Assembly (NCBI RefSeq): GCF_000613305.1
Contig: NZ_BAIO01000127.1
Coordinates: 1 to 5,791 of the forward strand
Reading direction: 5' to 3'
Length of the DNA stretch: 5,791 bases
DNA from: Komagataeibacter kakiaceti JCM 25156
GTDB taxonomy: Bacteria > Pseudomonadota > Alphaproteobacteria > Acetobacterales > Acetobacteraceae
In this document: positions 1-5,791 of the stretch, one piece after another
Layout of the letters: every line of letters starts with the position of its first letter
Numbering within the stretch: position 1 is the stretch's first letter
Notes under the pieces: generated by a model
Seen by the model: the letters and a program-made list of their open reading frames with translations, nothing else
What the model was told of the DNA's origin: nothing
Databases searched by the model: none
Position numbers and translations under genes: made by a program

Positions 1-387
1 TCGCTGGCCGGTGGAGCGTTATGCGGCGCTTGCGGGGCGCATGCGCGCGCGCGCGGGATCCGCCCGGTTGTGGTGGGCGGGAAGGCGGAAAGTCCCCTTG
101 CCGCCATTATCGGCCAGTCCTGCCCCGATGCGCTTGACCTGACGGGCCGGACATCCCTGCTGGAACTGGGCGGCGTGATCGCGCGGGCGGCCTGCGTGGT
201 GGGGAACGATACGGGGCCGATGCATATGGCTGCGGCCCTGGGCGTGCCATCGACCGTGCTGTTCTGCGCGGCCAGCAACCCCGCGCTCAACGCGCCCGTG
301 GGGCGGTACGCGGGGCAGGTACGGGTCATTTATGTGCATGATCTGGCGACTCTGCGCGTGGACAGGGTTGCGGCAATGCTCCCGTAA
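1..387 (+). pseudogene. Glycosyltransferase family 9 (heptosyltransferase-like), 3' part, apparently frameshifted
   Basis: This is the C-terminal domain of a GT9 enzyme, the family that transfers heptose or a related sugar from a nucleotide-sugar donor to lipopolysaccharide core at the cytoplasmic face of the inner membrane. The family hallmark VVGNDTGPMHMAAALGVPS is read at about 199-255, preceded by DLTGRTSLLELGGVIARA. The frame ending at TAA 385-387 is open to the left edge, but before position 55 its translation is not GT9-like. The frame starting at base 2 instead gives RWPVERYAALAGRMRAR over 2-52, the usual GT9 lead-in to the GIRPVVVGG strand encoded from 55. The good sequence therefore switches frame in the GC run at 43-54, and the base-2 frame stops at TGA 140-142. 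Either the gene is broken or one GC unit is a sequencing error. The 5' end lies outside the window. The family call is secure; the exact acceptor sugar cannot be told. Confidence 0.8.
43..54. repeat. (GC)6 dinucleotide run at the frame switch
   Basis: Six tandem GC units are followed by GGG. The alternating purine-pyrimidine stretch extends over 37-55. With five units instead of six, the flanking glycosyltransferase would read in one frame as GRMRARGIRPVVVGG, so a one-unit expansion explains the frameshift exactly. Such runs are prone to replication slippage and to sequencing error; the sequence alone does not separate the two. Confidence 0.8.
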
Positions 388-415
388 CGCCATTACAGCG
401 CAGTATCTTCTTACC

Positions 416-419
416 GGAG
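416..419 (+). promoter_or_regulatory. Ribosome binding site of thrS
   Basis: GGAG lies 9 bases before the ATG at 429. An out-of-frame ATG at 422 is only 2 bases from this motif, which supports 429 as the start. The 41-base gap after the glycosyltransferase stop shows no convincing promoter, so thrS may be read through from upstream or from a promoter inside the upstream gene. Confidence 0.7.
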
Positions 420-428
420 CAATGAACC

Positions 429-2363
429 ATGCCTGCCATCACCCTGCCTGACGGATCCGTTCGCCGCTTTGACGGGCCGGTGACGGGCACTACGGTGGCG
501 CAGTCCATCGGGGCCGGTCTGGCCCGCGCAGCCCTTGCGATGGAAGTGGACGGCCATCTCATGGATATCGGTCGGAGCATCGACCACGACGCCAGCCTGC
601 GTTTCATCACGCGCAAGGACCCCGAGGCGCTGGGAATGATCCGCCACGACGCCGCCCATGTGCTGGCCGAAGCCGTACAGTCGCTGTGGCCGGGCACGCA
701 GGTCACGATCGGCCCATCCATCGAAAACGGGTTTTACTACGATTTCTATCGTAACGAGCCATTCTCGCCGGAGGATTTCGCCGCCATCGAGGCGCGGATG
801 CGCGAAATCGTGGCCGCCAATACGCCCTTCGTGCGTGAGACATGGCCGCGTGCGAAAGCCATCGCGTTTTTCGAGGAACGTGGCGAGCGCTTCAAGGCGG
901 AACTGATCCGTGACCTGCCGGAAGATGAGGAAATCTCCATCTACCGCCAGGGCGAATGGCTGGATCTGTGCCGGGGGCCGCATCTGCGTGGCACGGCGGA
1001 CGTGGGCACGGCCTTTAAGCTCATGAAGGTGGCCGGGGCCTACTGGCGCGGTGACCACCGTAACCCCATGCTGACGCGCGTCTACGGCACGGCGTGGCGC
1101 GACCGTAAGGAACTCGAGGCGCACCTGCACCAGCTTGAGGAAGCCGAGCGCCGGGACCATCGCCGCATCGGCCGGGAAATGGATCTGTTCCACATTCAGG
1201 AAGAGGCCGTGGGCCAGATTTTCTGGCACCCCAAGGGCTGGCGGCTGTACTCGGTGCTGCAGGACTACATGCGTCGCGCGCAGAACGGCAACGGCTACCA
1301 GGAAGTGCGCACCCCGCAACTGGTTGACCGTGGGCTGTGGGAAGCTTCCGGCCACTGGGACAAATACCGTGAGCACATGTTCATCGCCACCGTCGAGGAC
1401 GAGGACAAGACCCTCGCGCTGAAGCCGATGAACTGCCCGTGCCATGTGCAGATCTTCCGCCATGGCCTGCGCTCCTACCGTGAGCTGCCGCTGCGCATGG
1501 CGGAATTCGGCGCCTGCCATCGTTATGAACCCTCCGGCGCGCTGCATGGCATCATGCGCGTGCGTGGCTTCACGCAGGATGACGCCCATATCTTCTGCAC
1601 CGAGGACCAGATCGCGGATGAGACGGCGCGCTTCGTGCGCATGCTGTCCGATGTGTACCAGGATCTCGGCTTCGAACATTTCCGTGTGAAGTTCGCCGAC
1701 CGCCCCGAACAGCGCGCGGGTGATGACGCGACATGGGACCGCGCGGAAAACGCGCTGAAGGTCGCGTGCGACATGGCGGGCGTAAGCTACGAGCACAATC
1801 CGGGTGAGGGCGCGTTTTATGGCCCCAAGCTTGAATTCGTGCTGCGCGACGCCATTGGCCGTGACTGGCAGTGCGGCACGCTGCAGGTCGATTACGTGCT
1901 GCCCGAACGGCTGGATGCCTCCTATGTGGGGGAAGACAGCGCGCGCCACCGGCCGGTCATGCTGCACCGGGCGATTCTGGGCTCGTTCGAGCGGTTCCTC
2001 GGCATCCTGATCGAACAGCACGCGGGCCGTTTCCCGCTGTGGCTGGCGCCGACGCAGGTGGTCGTGGCTTCGATCGTGACCGATGCGGCCGATTACGCCC
2101 AGCAGGTGGCGGACAGCCTGCGCGCCGCAGGACTGGTGGTCGAGGCCGACCTGCGCAACGAGAAGATCAACGCCAAGATTCGCGAACACAGCCTGGCCCG
2201 CGTGCCGGTCATTCTGGTCGTGGGCCGCAAGGAAGCGGAGGACAATTCCGTCGCCATGCGCCGCCTTGGCGGCAAGACGCAGGAGGTGCTTCCGGTGGAT
2301 GAGGCGGTATCCACCCTTGCATATGAGGCGCTGCCACCCGATATCCGCCGTACGCGTGGCTGA
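429..2363 (+). CDS. thrS: Threonyl-tRNA synthetase (ThrRS)
   Basis: This cytoplasmic class II aminoacyl-tRNA synthetase activates threonine with ATP, charges tRNA-Thr, and hydrolyses mischarged Ser-tRNA-Thr. The 644 residues nearly equal the 642 of E. coli ThrRS and show the full domain order. An N-terminal TGS domain covers about 1-62. The editing domain covers about 65-225, with H73 and H77 (HDAAH) and C181 and H185 (CRGPH). The class II catalytic core covers about 245-535 and the anticodon-binding domain about 540-640. The zinc site that selects threonine is C336 (PMNCP), H387 (DDAHIF) and H513 (MLHRAI), equivalent to E. coli C334, H385 and H511. Motif 2 is around RYEPSG at 365-370 and the motif 3 arginine is R522 (GSFERFLG). 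No defect is visible and the enzyme should be active. The ATG at 429 gives the TGS domain its normal N-terminus. infC follows on the same strand after a gap of about 220 bases, the classical thrS-infC order. The identification is essentially certain. Confidence 0.99.
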   Translation: MPAITLPDGSVRRFDGPVTGTTVAQSIGAGLARAALAMEVDGHLMDIGRSIDHDASLRFITRKDPEALGMIRHDAAHVLAEAVQSLWPGTQVTIGPSIENGFYYDFYRNEPFSPEDFAAIEARMREIVAANTPFVRETWPRAKAIAFFEERGERFKAELIRDLPEDEEISIYRQGEWLDLCRGPHLRGTADVGTAFKLMKVAGAYWRGDHRNPMLTRVYGTAWRDRKELEAHLHQLEEAERRDHRRIGREMDLFHIQEEAVGQIFWHPKGWRLYSVLQDYMRRAQNGNGYQEVRTPQLVDRGLWEASGHWDKYREHMFIATVEDEDKTLALKPMNCPCHVQIFRHGLRSYRELPLRMAEFGACHRYEPSGALHGIMRVRGFTQDDAHIFCTEDQIADETARFVRMLSDVYQDLGFEHFRVKFADRPEQRAGDDATWDRAENALKVACDMAGVSYEHNPGEGAFYGPKLEFVLRDAIGRDWQCGTLQVDYVLPERLDASYVGEDSARHRPVMLHRAILGSFERFLGILIEQHAGRFPLWLAPTQVVVASIVTDAADYAQQVADSLRAAGLVVEADLRNEKINAKIREHSLARVPVILVVGRKEAEDNSVAMRRLGGKTQEVLPVDEAVSTLAYEALPPDIRRTRG

Positions 2364-2471
2364 GGCGGCCCCGTGGCGTAATGGCTCCGTGCCGCGATTG
2401 CATGGCTGTTTTCGCGGGGCGGAGCAAGACAGTACTTGATCTGTGGCGTGTGTTTGCGTCACATATCTTTC

Positions 2472-2477
2472 CATAAT
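2472..2477 (+). promoter_or_regulatory. Possible -10 element for infC (weak)
   Basis: CATAAT sits in a locally AT-rich patch (about 2453-2490) of the otherwise GC-rich thrS-infC gap, about 110 bases before the infC start. No good -35 box lies at 16-18 bases upstream; TTGCGT at 2454-2459 is too close. A separate infC promoter is plausible because of the long gap, but this site is only a weak guess. Confidence 0.2.
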
Positions 2478-2505
2478 GTAAGGTCGTTTCATGCTCGCGG
2501 CGCGT

Positions 2506-2556
2506 CCGGCTGGCTTCAGCCACCGGCACACAGGCGGGCGGGCGGCCTTGCCTGCC
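2506..2556 (+). promoter_or_regulatory. Two potential hairpins in the infC leader
   Basis: The first hairpin pairs GGCTG 2508-2512 with CAGCC 2517-2521 around a GCTT loop, and can be extended by CC 2506-2507 with GG 2525-2526 across a bulge. The second pairs GGCGGGC 2537-2543 with GCCTGCC 2550-2556, seven pairs including one G-U, around a 6-base loop. It is followed by only three T residues, so it is a poor terminator. It ends 19 bases before the infC Shine-Dalgarno and could affect translation or stabilise the mRNA. Short stems arise easily by chance in DNA this GC-rich. Confidence 0.3.
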
Positions 2557-2575
2557 GTTTGAATGAAACAGTTAC

Positions 2576-2580
2576 AGGAG
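2576..2580 (+). promoter_or_regulatory. Ribosome binding site that selects the AUA start of infC
   Basis: AGGAG lies 6 bases before ATA 2587-2589. This is the only Shine-Dalgarno-like sequence near the beginning of the frame. The in-frame ATG at 2563 lies before it and has no purine-rich motif upstream, and the in-frame ATG at 2602 is preceded by a run of C. The site therefore points to the AUA codon as the start. Confidence 0.8.
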
Positions 2581-2586
2581 CTGACC

Positions 2587-3123
2587 ATAGCCAGACCCCC
2601 CATGCCCACTCCGCCGAATCGAGAGGGCCCCCGTGTCAATGAAGAGATTCGCGTACCCCAGGTACGCCTGATCGACGAAGCGGGCGAGATGCTCGGCATC
2701 ATGTCCACCCGTGATGCGCTGGCGCGCGCTTATGCCGTCGGTCTTGACCTGCTGGAAATCAGCCCGAACGCCGAGCCGCCGGTGGCCAAGGTGCTTGATT
2801 ACGGGAAGTTCAAATACGAACAGCAGAAGAAGCGCAACGAAGCGCGCAAGAAGCAGAAAGTCATTGAAATCAAGGAAGTCAAGGTTCGCCCGAACATTGA
2901 TGAAAATGACTATCAGGTGAAAATGCGCGCGATGAAAAGCTTCATTGGCGAGGGCGACAAGGTGAAGGTGACCCTTCGCTTCCGTGGCCGCGAAATGGCG
3001 CATCAGGATCTGGGTGTGAAGGTTCTGGAGCGTATCCGCGCGGAAATGGACGAGCTGGCCAAGGTTGAGCATATGCCCAAGCTTGAAAACCGTCAGATGA
3101 TCATGGTGCTGGCGCCGCGCTGA
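2587..3123 (+). CDS. infC: Translation initiation factor IF-3, AUA start
   Basis: IF3 binds the 30S ribosomal subunit, blocks premature joining of the 50S subunit and proofreads the start codon and initiator tRNA. From the AUA codon the protein has 178 residues, against 180 in E. coli. The N-terminal domain covers about 15-85, with [15 protein letters not shown] at 16-30. The PROSITE-type IF3 signature [14 protein letters not shown] covers 68-81. A lysine-rich linker follows, and the C-terminal 30S-binding domain covers about 95-175 ([15 protein letters not shown], then [14 protein letters not shown]). An ATG-only reading would begin at 2563 and add eight residues (MKQLQELT) before the usual IARPP beginning, but it lacks a ribosome binding site and runs through the Shine-Dalgarno. 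Rare AUU, AUC or AUA starts are known for infC and let IF3 repress its own translation, so autoregulation is inferred here. rpmI and rplT do not follow; a terminator lies 27 bases downstream. Confidence 0.95.
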   Translation: MARPPMPTPPNREGPRVNEEIRVPQVRLIDEAGEMLGIMSTRDALARAYAVGLDLLEISPNAEPPVAKVLDYGKFKYEQQKKRNEARKKQKVIEIKEVKVRPNIDENDYQVKMRAMKSFIGEGDKVKVTLRFRGREMAHQDLGVKVLERIRAEMDELAKVEHMPKLENRQMIMVLAPR

Positions 3124-3150
3124 GGCGTCCCGCTCCTGTCATCAGGATTG

Positions 3151-3188
3151 AAAAAAGGCCCGGAGATGCGCTCTTCCGGGCCTTTTTT
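3151..3188. terminator. Bidirectional intrinsic terminator between infC and the SIMPL gene
   Basis: A perfect inverted repeat of 14 bases pairs AAAAAAGGCCCGGA (3151-3164) with TCCGGGCCTTTTTT (3175-3188) around a 10-base loop. On the plus strand the GC-rich stem ends in six T, and on the minus strand the A tract gives six T as well. It can therefore stop both infC transcription and the converging operon, whose last stop codon is 20 bases away. This is a very clear rho-independent terminator. Confidence 0.95.
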
Positions 3189-3208
3189 CGTATCCTGGCC
3201 AGCAGGGT

Positions 3209-3949
3209 TCAGGGTTTGAGTATCAGCGTGGCATGGGCCGTGGCGGTCACGTCTTCCATGCCCGCCGGGGCGGAAGGCGCCACGCTTTCGGCGCTGGCGC
3301 GGGCCATCATCATCATGGGCATGGGGCGCGCCGTGTCCTGATCTTCCAGCACGACGGATGTGAGCGCCGTGATTTTCCGCTTCAGCGTGGTGGCCGCCGC
3401 CTGCGCGCGCTGCTGCATGTCCTGCAGGGCGAGGGCTTCGGCCTGACGGGTCAGTTCCGCCCGCCGCGCGCGCGACAGGGACCAGTCCAGTTGGGTCAGG
3501 GCCAGGTTTTCGGCCTGCAACTGTCCGATCAGCGGTAGCAGGTTCTTGCCGTCCTGCGCGGTCAGGCGGATGGTCTGGCGGGCGACCCAGCCCGGTTTGC
3601 GGTTCTGGCGCGGGTCGCCATCATCATGCCGGACGAAATACGACTCGGCATTGACGGTCAGCCCGTCCACATGGGCGGCGGTCGCCATGGCCTTCGCGAT
3701 CAGGGCATTGACCTGCGCCTGTGCCGCCGCCGCCGTATCGGCGCGGGATTCGGCAAAGAACGTGGCGGTCAGTTCGTCGGGCAGGGCCTGCACGGTGCCG
3801 GATGCAACCAGATCCAGCCTGGTTTCATCAGGCGTGGCAGGGGCGGCCGCGGGTGTCTGCGCCATCACCGCCGCCGGACACAGGGCCGCCGCGAGTAAGA
3901 GTGCTGGCGCGGCGTGGCGCATGGGCATGCGCAGGTATCCGGACATCAT
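3209..3949 (-). CDS. SIMPL domain (DUF541) periplasmic protein
   Basis: The protein has 246 residues and an N-terminal signal peptide: a charged start, a hydrophobic stretch APALLLAAALCPAAV at about 14-28, and a likely signal peptidase I site after VMA at residue 30. The cysteine at 24 is preceded by Leu, so there is no proper lipobox. The mature part fits the SIMPL/DUF541 family, with LDLVASGTVQALPDELTATF at 45-64, then an alternating Ala-rich helix, the central WVARQTIRLTAQDGKNLLPLI strand-helix unit from 121, LDWSLSR at 154-160 and a C-terminal strand VTATAHATLILKP. Related proteins (E. coli YggE, Brucella BP26) sit in the cell envelope and are linked to oxidative stress or form oligomeric channels; the role here is unknown. 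A methionine-rich stretch lies at 210-215. The start at 3949 overlaps the stop of the preceding gene (ATGA), with AAGGA 13 bases upstream. The frame is open further upstream to 4222, but that part overlaps the neighbouring gene and would bury the signal peptide. Confidence 0.85.
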   Translation of the reverse strand: MMSGYLRMPMRHAAPALLLAAALCPAAVMAQTPAAAPATPDETRLDLVASGTVQALPDELTATFFAESRADTAAAAQAQVNALIAKAMATAAHVDGLTVNAESYFVRHDDGDPRQNRKPGWVARQTIRLTAQDGKNLLPLIGQLQAENLALTQLDWSLSRARRAELTRQAEALALQDMQQRAQAAATTLKRKITALTSVVLEDQDTARPMPMMMMARASAESVAPSAPAGMEDVTATAHATLILKP

Positions 3950-4275
3950 GAATGTGTCGTTTCCTTCAGTTCCACCAGCGCGCGGCGGAGTCGGACGATT
4001 CCCGAGCGGATGCGCCCTTCGCGGCACATGCCTTCGCCCTGCATGCGCAGGCTGTCCACATCCTGCGGCAGGGCGGGGCCATAGGCGTCGATGATGTTCA
4101 GGAGCCGGTTGCAGTAGGCCCGCGTGTCGCTGGTGATGATGACAGGCTTGTCCGCCCCGTCCCGTGCCGCCATCACGCGGGGCATGTCCCCTGGCTCCAC
4201 CGGCACGGGGGAGGCCCCGCACAGGCAGAAGCCCATCACGACGATGGCTGGCGTCACGGCGGATTGCATGTTCAT
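3946..4275 (-). CDS. Small exported protein of unknown function with two mature cysteines
   Basis: I do not recognise this 109-residue protein. It begins with a probable signal sequence (hydrophobic VTPAIVVMGFCLCGAS at about 7-22). The cysteines at 17 and 19 are not in a good lipobox. The mature part carries C55 (TRAYCNRLLNIIDAYG) and C84 (EGMCREGRIRSGIVRLRRAL), which could form a disulfide in the periplasm. The second half is predicted helical and basic and ends in RLRRALVELKETTHS. Its start is 4 bases after the histidine kinase stop, with only a weak GAG-like ribosome binding site, and its stop overlaps the SIMPL start by 4 bases (ATGA). Both junctions suggest translational coupling. Reality as a gene is supported by this tight packing and by the signal peptide; an alternative start is the ATG at 4267-4269. 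Function cannot be assigned beyond a likely envelope role with its neighbours. Confidence 0.6.
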   Translation of the reverse strand: MNMQSAVTPAIVVMGFCLCGASPVPVEPGDMPRVMAARDGADKPVIITSDTRAYCNRLLNIIDAYGPALPQDVDSLRMQGEGMCREGRIRSGIVRLRRALVELKETTHS

Positions 4276-4279
4276 GGCG

Positions 4280-5791
4280 TTACTCTACGCTACTGTTCAT
4301 GTCGTGCTGATGGGAGAAAGGTGACGTTTGCGTCATGCCAGATATGTGCTGGCCGGATGGAAAATCATCTTCCCCCGCTGACAGCGCGCACGCCGCCACG
4401 GGCAGGGATATGGAAACCGTAAGCCCGGGGTTATGGGCGGAAAGGTGCATCCGCCCGCCATGCAGTTGCACGATGGCGCGCACCATGGCCAGCCCCAGCC
4501 CGGCGCCGGGCGTGTGGCGGGCCTTTTCCGCGCGGAAGAAGCGTTCCGTCGCCCGCGCCATGTCCGCTTCGCTCATGCCGATTCCCTCATCGCTGACGGA
4601 CAGGTCCAGCATCCCTTCGCCCGTCGGCCCGCTCGTGCGGCCGGGGGAGAGTTCGCGTATCTGCGCGCGCAGGTAGACCGTGCCACCGGGCGGCGAGAAT
4701 TTTATGGCGTTGTCGAGCATGTTGGCGACTGCCTGCTGCACCAGAGAACGATCACCATAAAAGGACAGGTGGGCCGGCAGGTCGAGCGCAAGCGCGATAT
4801 GGTGTTCATCCGCCACGGCCTCATACAGGTCGGCCACGTCGCGCAGGACCGGCACGAGGTCGAATGTCATGAAGGCGGAGCGGCGTGCCCCCGCCTCGAT
4901 CTGGGCGATGCGCAGCAGCGCCTCGAACACGGCCGTCACGTTGTCCAGATTACCGACCGCGCGTTCGATCGCGCCGCGCAGTTCGTCCGCCGTGGTGGCG
5001 TGAAGGGCCGCATCCTCAAGTTGCGTGCGCGCCCGCGCGATGGGGGTGCGCAGGTCATGGGCAATGGAATTGGACACCTGCCGCACCCCGTCCATCAGGC
5101 GCACGATGCGGTCCAGCATCTCGTTGATGGCTTCGGCCACCTGGTCCATCTCGTCGCCATTGCCCACCAGCGGCATGCGCCGGCTCAGGTCGCCATGCGC
5201 GATGGCGGAGGTGGTGCGCGCCACGGTCTTGACCATGCGGCGGAAGATGCCATGCACCAGCACCGCCCCGCTCACCGCCAGCAGCGAGACCATGACCCAC
5301 GCCCAGACCAGCGAGTCGGTCAGCAGGTGGCGCAGCACCCCGCGTGAGCGGACATCACGGCCGACCAGCAGGCGGTAGCCGCTGTCAAGCTGGCCCGCCG
5401 TATGGGTCTGGGCAGTGCCGGGCAGGCGGTAGCCATGCAGTTCCGCCATGCCGCGCAGCCCCGCACGCGTATCGGGCAGGGTGTACCAGCGATCGGTGTA
5501 CTGCACGCGCCCGGGCCATGCGGAGACATTGCCGGTCAGGTAGTTCCCCTGCGGATCCACGACAAGGTAGATCGCATCATCATCAAGGTTCTGTTCCAGC
5601 CGGTCCTCGATCGTGAGCGCGAGCGTGGGCAGGCCGCCCATGACCCAGCGTTCGGCCAGGGCGCGGGCGTCGGCGTTGATGGCGGTTTCGACCTGACGCT
5701 CCAGAAAGCCGATCGTGCCCCACCACATGAACGACATGAACAGGACCGAGGACAGGGCGAACAGCATGCCATAGGCCAGCGAGAACCGCAG
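4280..5791 (-). CDS. Sensor histidine kinase of a two-component system (N-terminus outside window)
   Basis: This inner-membrane kinase autophosphorylates on histidine and passes the phosphate to a response regulator. The 503 visible residues (numbered from the right edge) begin inside the first membrane segment (LRFSLAYGMLFALSSVLF...), so only a few N-terminal residues are missing. A periplasmic sensor region of about 130 residues follows, with DPQGNYLTGNVSAWPG near 79-94. The second membrane helix is at about 162-183 (VWAWVMVSLLAVSGAVLV). HAMP is at about 184-238. The HisKA domain has the H-box SIAHDLRTPIAR with phosphoacceptor H245 (codon 5057-5059). The HATPase domain has the N-box NMLDNAIKFSPPG (N361), G1 DEGIGM at 401-406, F-box RFFRAE and G2 GAGLGLAM from 429. 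All catalytic boxes are intact. Residues 467-503 form a polar tail beyond the normal end of the ATPase fold. A response regulator gene is expected just upstream, off the right edge. The input signal is unknown, but co-expression with two envelope proteins suggests an envelope-related stimulus. Confidence 0.95.
   Translation of the reverse strand: MRFSLAYGMLFALSSVLFMSFMWWGTIGFLERQVETAINADARALAERWVMGGLPTLALTIEDRLEQNLDDDAIYLVVDPQGNYLTGNVSAWPGRVQYTDRWYTLPDTRAGLRGMAELHGYRLPGTAQTHTAGQLDSGYRLLVGRDVRSRGVLRHLLTDSLVWAWVMVSLLAVSGAVLVHGIFRRMVKTVARTTSAIAHGDLSRRMPLVGNGDEMDQVAEAINEMLDRIVRLMDGVRQVSNSIAHDLRTPIARARTQLEDAALHATTADELRGAIERAVGNLDNVTAVFEALLRIAQIEAGARRSAFMTFDLVPVLRDVADLYEAVADEHHIALALDLPAHLSFYGDRSLVQQAVANMLDNAIKFSPPGGTVYLRAQIRELSPGRTSGPTGEGMLDLSVSDEGIGMSEADMARATERFFRAEKARHTPGAGLGLAMVRAIVQLHGGRMHLSAHNPGLTVSISLPVAACALSAGEDDFPSGQHISGMTQTSPFSHQHDMNSSVE

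Noticed and set aside
388..428. Promoter for thrS in the 41-base gap
   Set aside because: TATCTT at 404-409 has no -35 partner at a usable distance (TTGCGG at 368 is 30 bases away).
2453..2467. The words TTTGCGTCA and CACATATCT occur both in the thrS-infC gap and in the kinase tail near 4328-4352, suggesting a shared operator
   Set aside because: The two short words are in different relative orientation and order at the two sites, with no symmetric arrangement. Chance similarity is the simpler explanation.
2563..2586. ATG 2563 as the infC start
   Set aside because: There is no ribosome binding site before it, and the added codons contain the Shine-Dalgarno for AUA 2587, where the conserved IF3 N-terminus begins.
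411..2708. A 765-codon open frame on the minus strand opposite thrS
   Set aside because: It is the complement of a fully conserved ThrRS. The translation is rich in Arg, His and Ala with no recognisable domain, as expected of an antisense shadow in GC-rich DNA.
3950..4222. A 91-residue N-terminal extension of the SIMPL protein
   Set aside because: The extension overlaps the small exported protein in another frame and would place the signal peptide in the middle of the protein. The ATGA overlap at 3946-3949 gives the natural start.
4433..5347. A 304-codon open frame on the plus strand opposite the histidine kinase
   Set aside because: The minus strand carries an intact kinase with all catalytic boxes. 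The plus-strand translation is low-complexity and His/Arg-rich, with no family features.

Overview
The window looks like chromosomal DNA of an acetic acid bacterium (Acetobacteraceae, perhaps Komagataeibacter or Gluconacetobacter). This is inferred from the high G+C content, GC-rich third codon positions, the alphaproteobacterial style of the proteins and an IF3 that begins with an ARPP sequence behind a non-AUG codon. The genus is a guess from memory, because no database search was possible.

Left half, plus strand. Positions 1-387 hold the 3' end of a family 9 glycosyltransferase (ADP-heptose:LPS heptosyltransferase-like) that appears frameshifted in a run of GC dinucleotides at 43-54. After 41 bases comes a complete thrS (429-2363, threonyl-tRNA synthetase, 644 aa) with all editing and zinc-binding residues in place. 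A leader of about 220 bases with potential hairpins then leads to infC (translation initiation factor IF3). The best infC start is the rare codon AUA at 2587, directly behind a good Shine-Dalgarno sequence. The thrS-infC pair is the remnant of the classical thrS-infC-rpmI-rplT cluster. rpmI and rplT do not follow here, because a strong hairpin with A and T tracts at 3151-3188 ends the unit.

Right half, minus strand, converging on that terminator. In transcription order it holds a sensor histidine kinase (cut by the right edge of the window), a 109-aa exported protein of unknown function with two cysteines in its mature part, and a periplasmic SIMPL/DUF541 protein. The kinase stop and the next start are 4 bases apart, and the last two genes overlap by 4 bases (ATGA), so the three are almost certainly one transcript. 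The implied module is an inner-membrane sensor kinase co-expressed with two cell-envelope proteins. A response regulator would be expected upstream, beyond the right edge.

No tRNA, rRNA, CRISPR array, insertion sequence or phage gene was seen. Most of the window is ordinary housekeeping sequence. The points worth a second look are the glycosyltransferase frameshift, the AUA start of infC, the uncharacterised kinase/small protein/SIMPL operon and the atypical C-terminal tail of the kinase.
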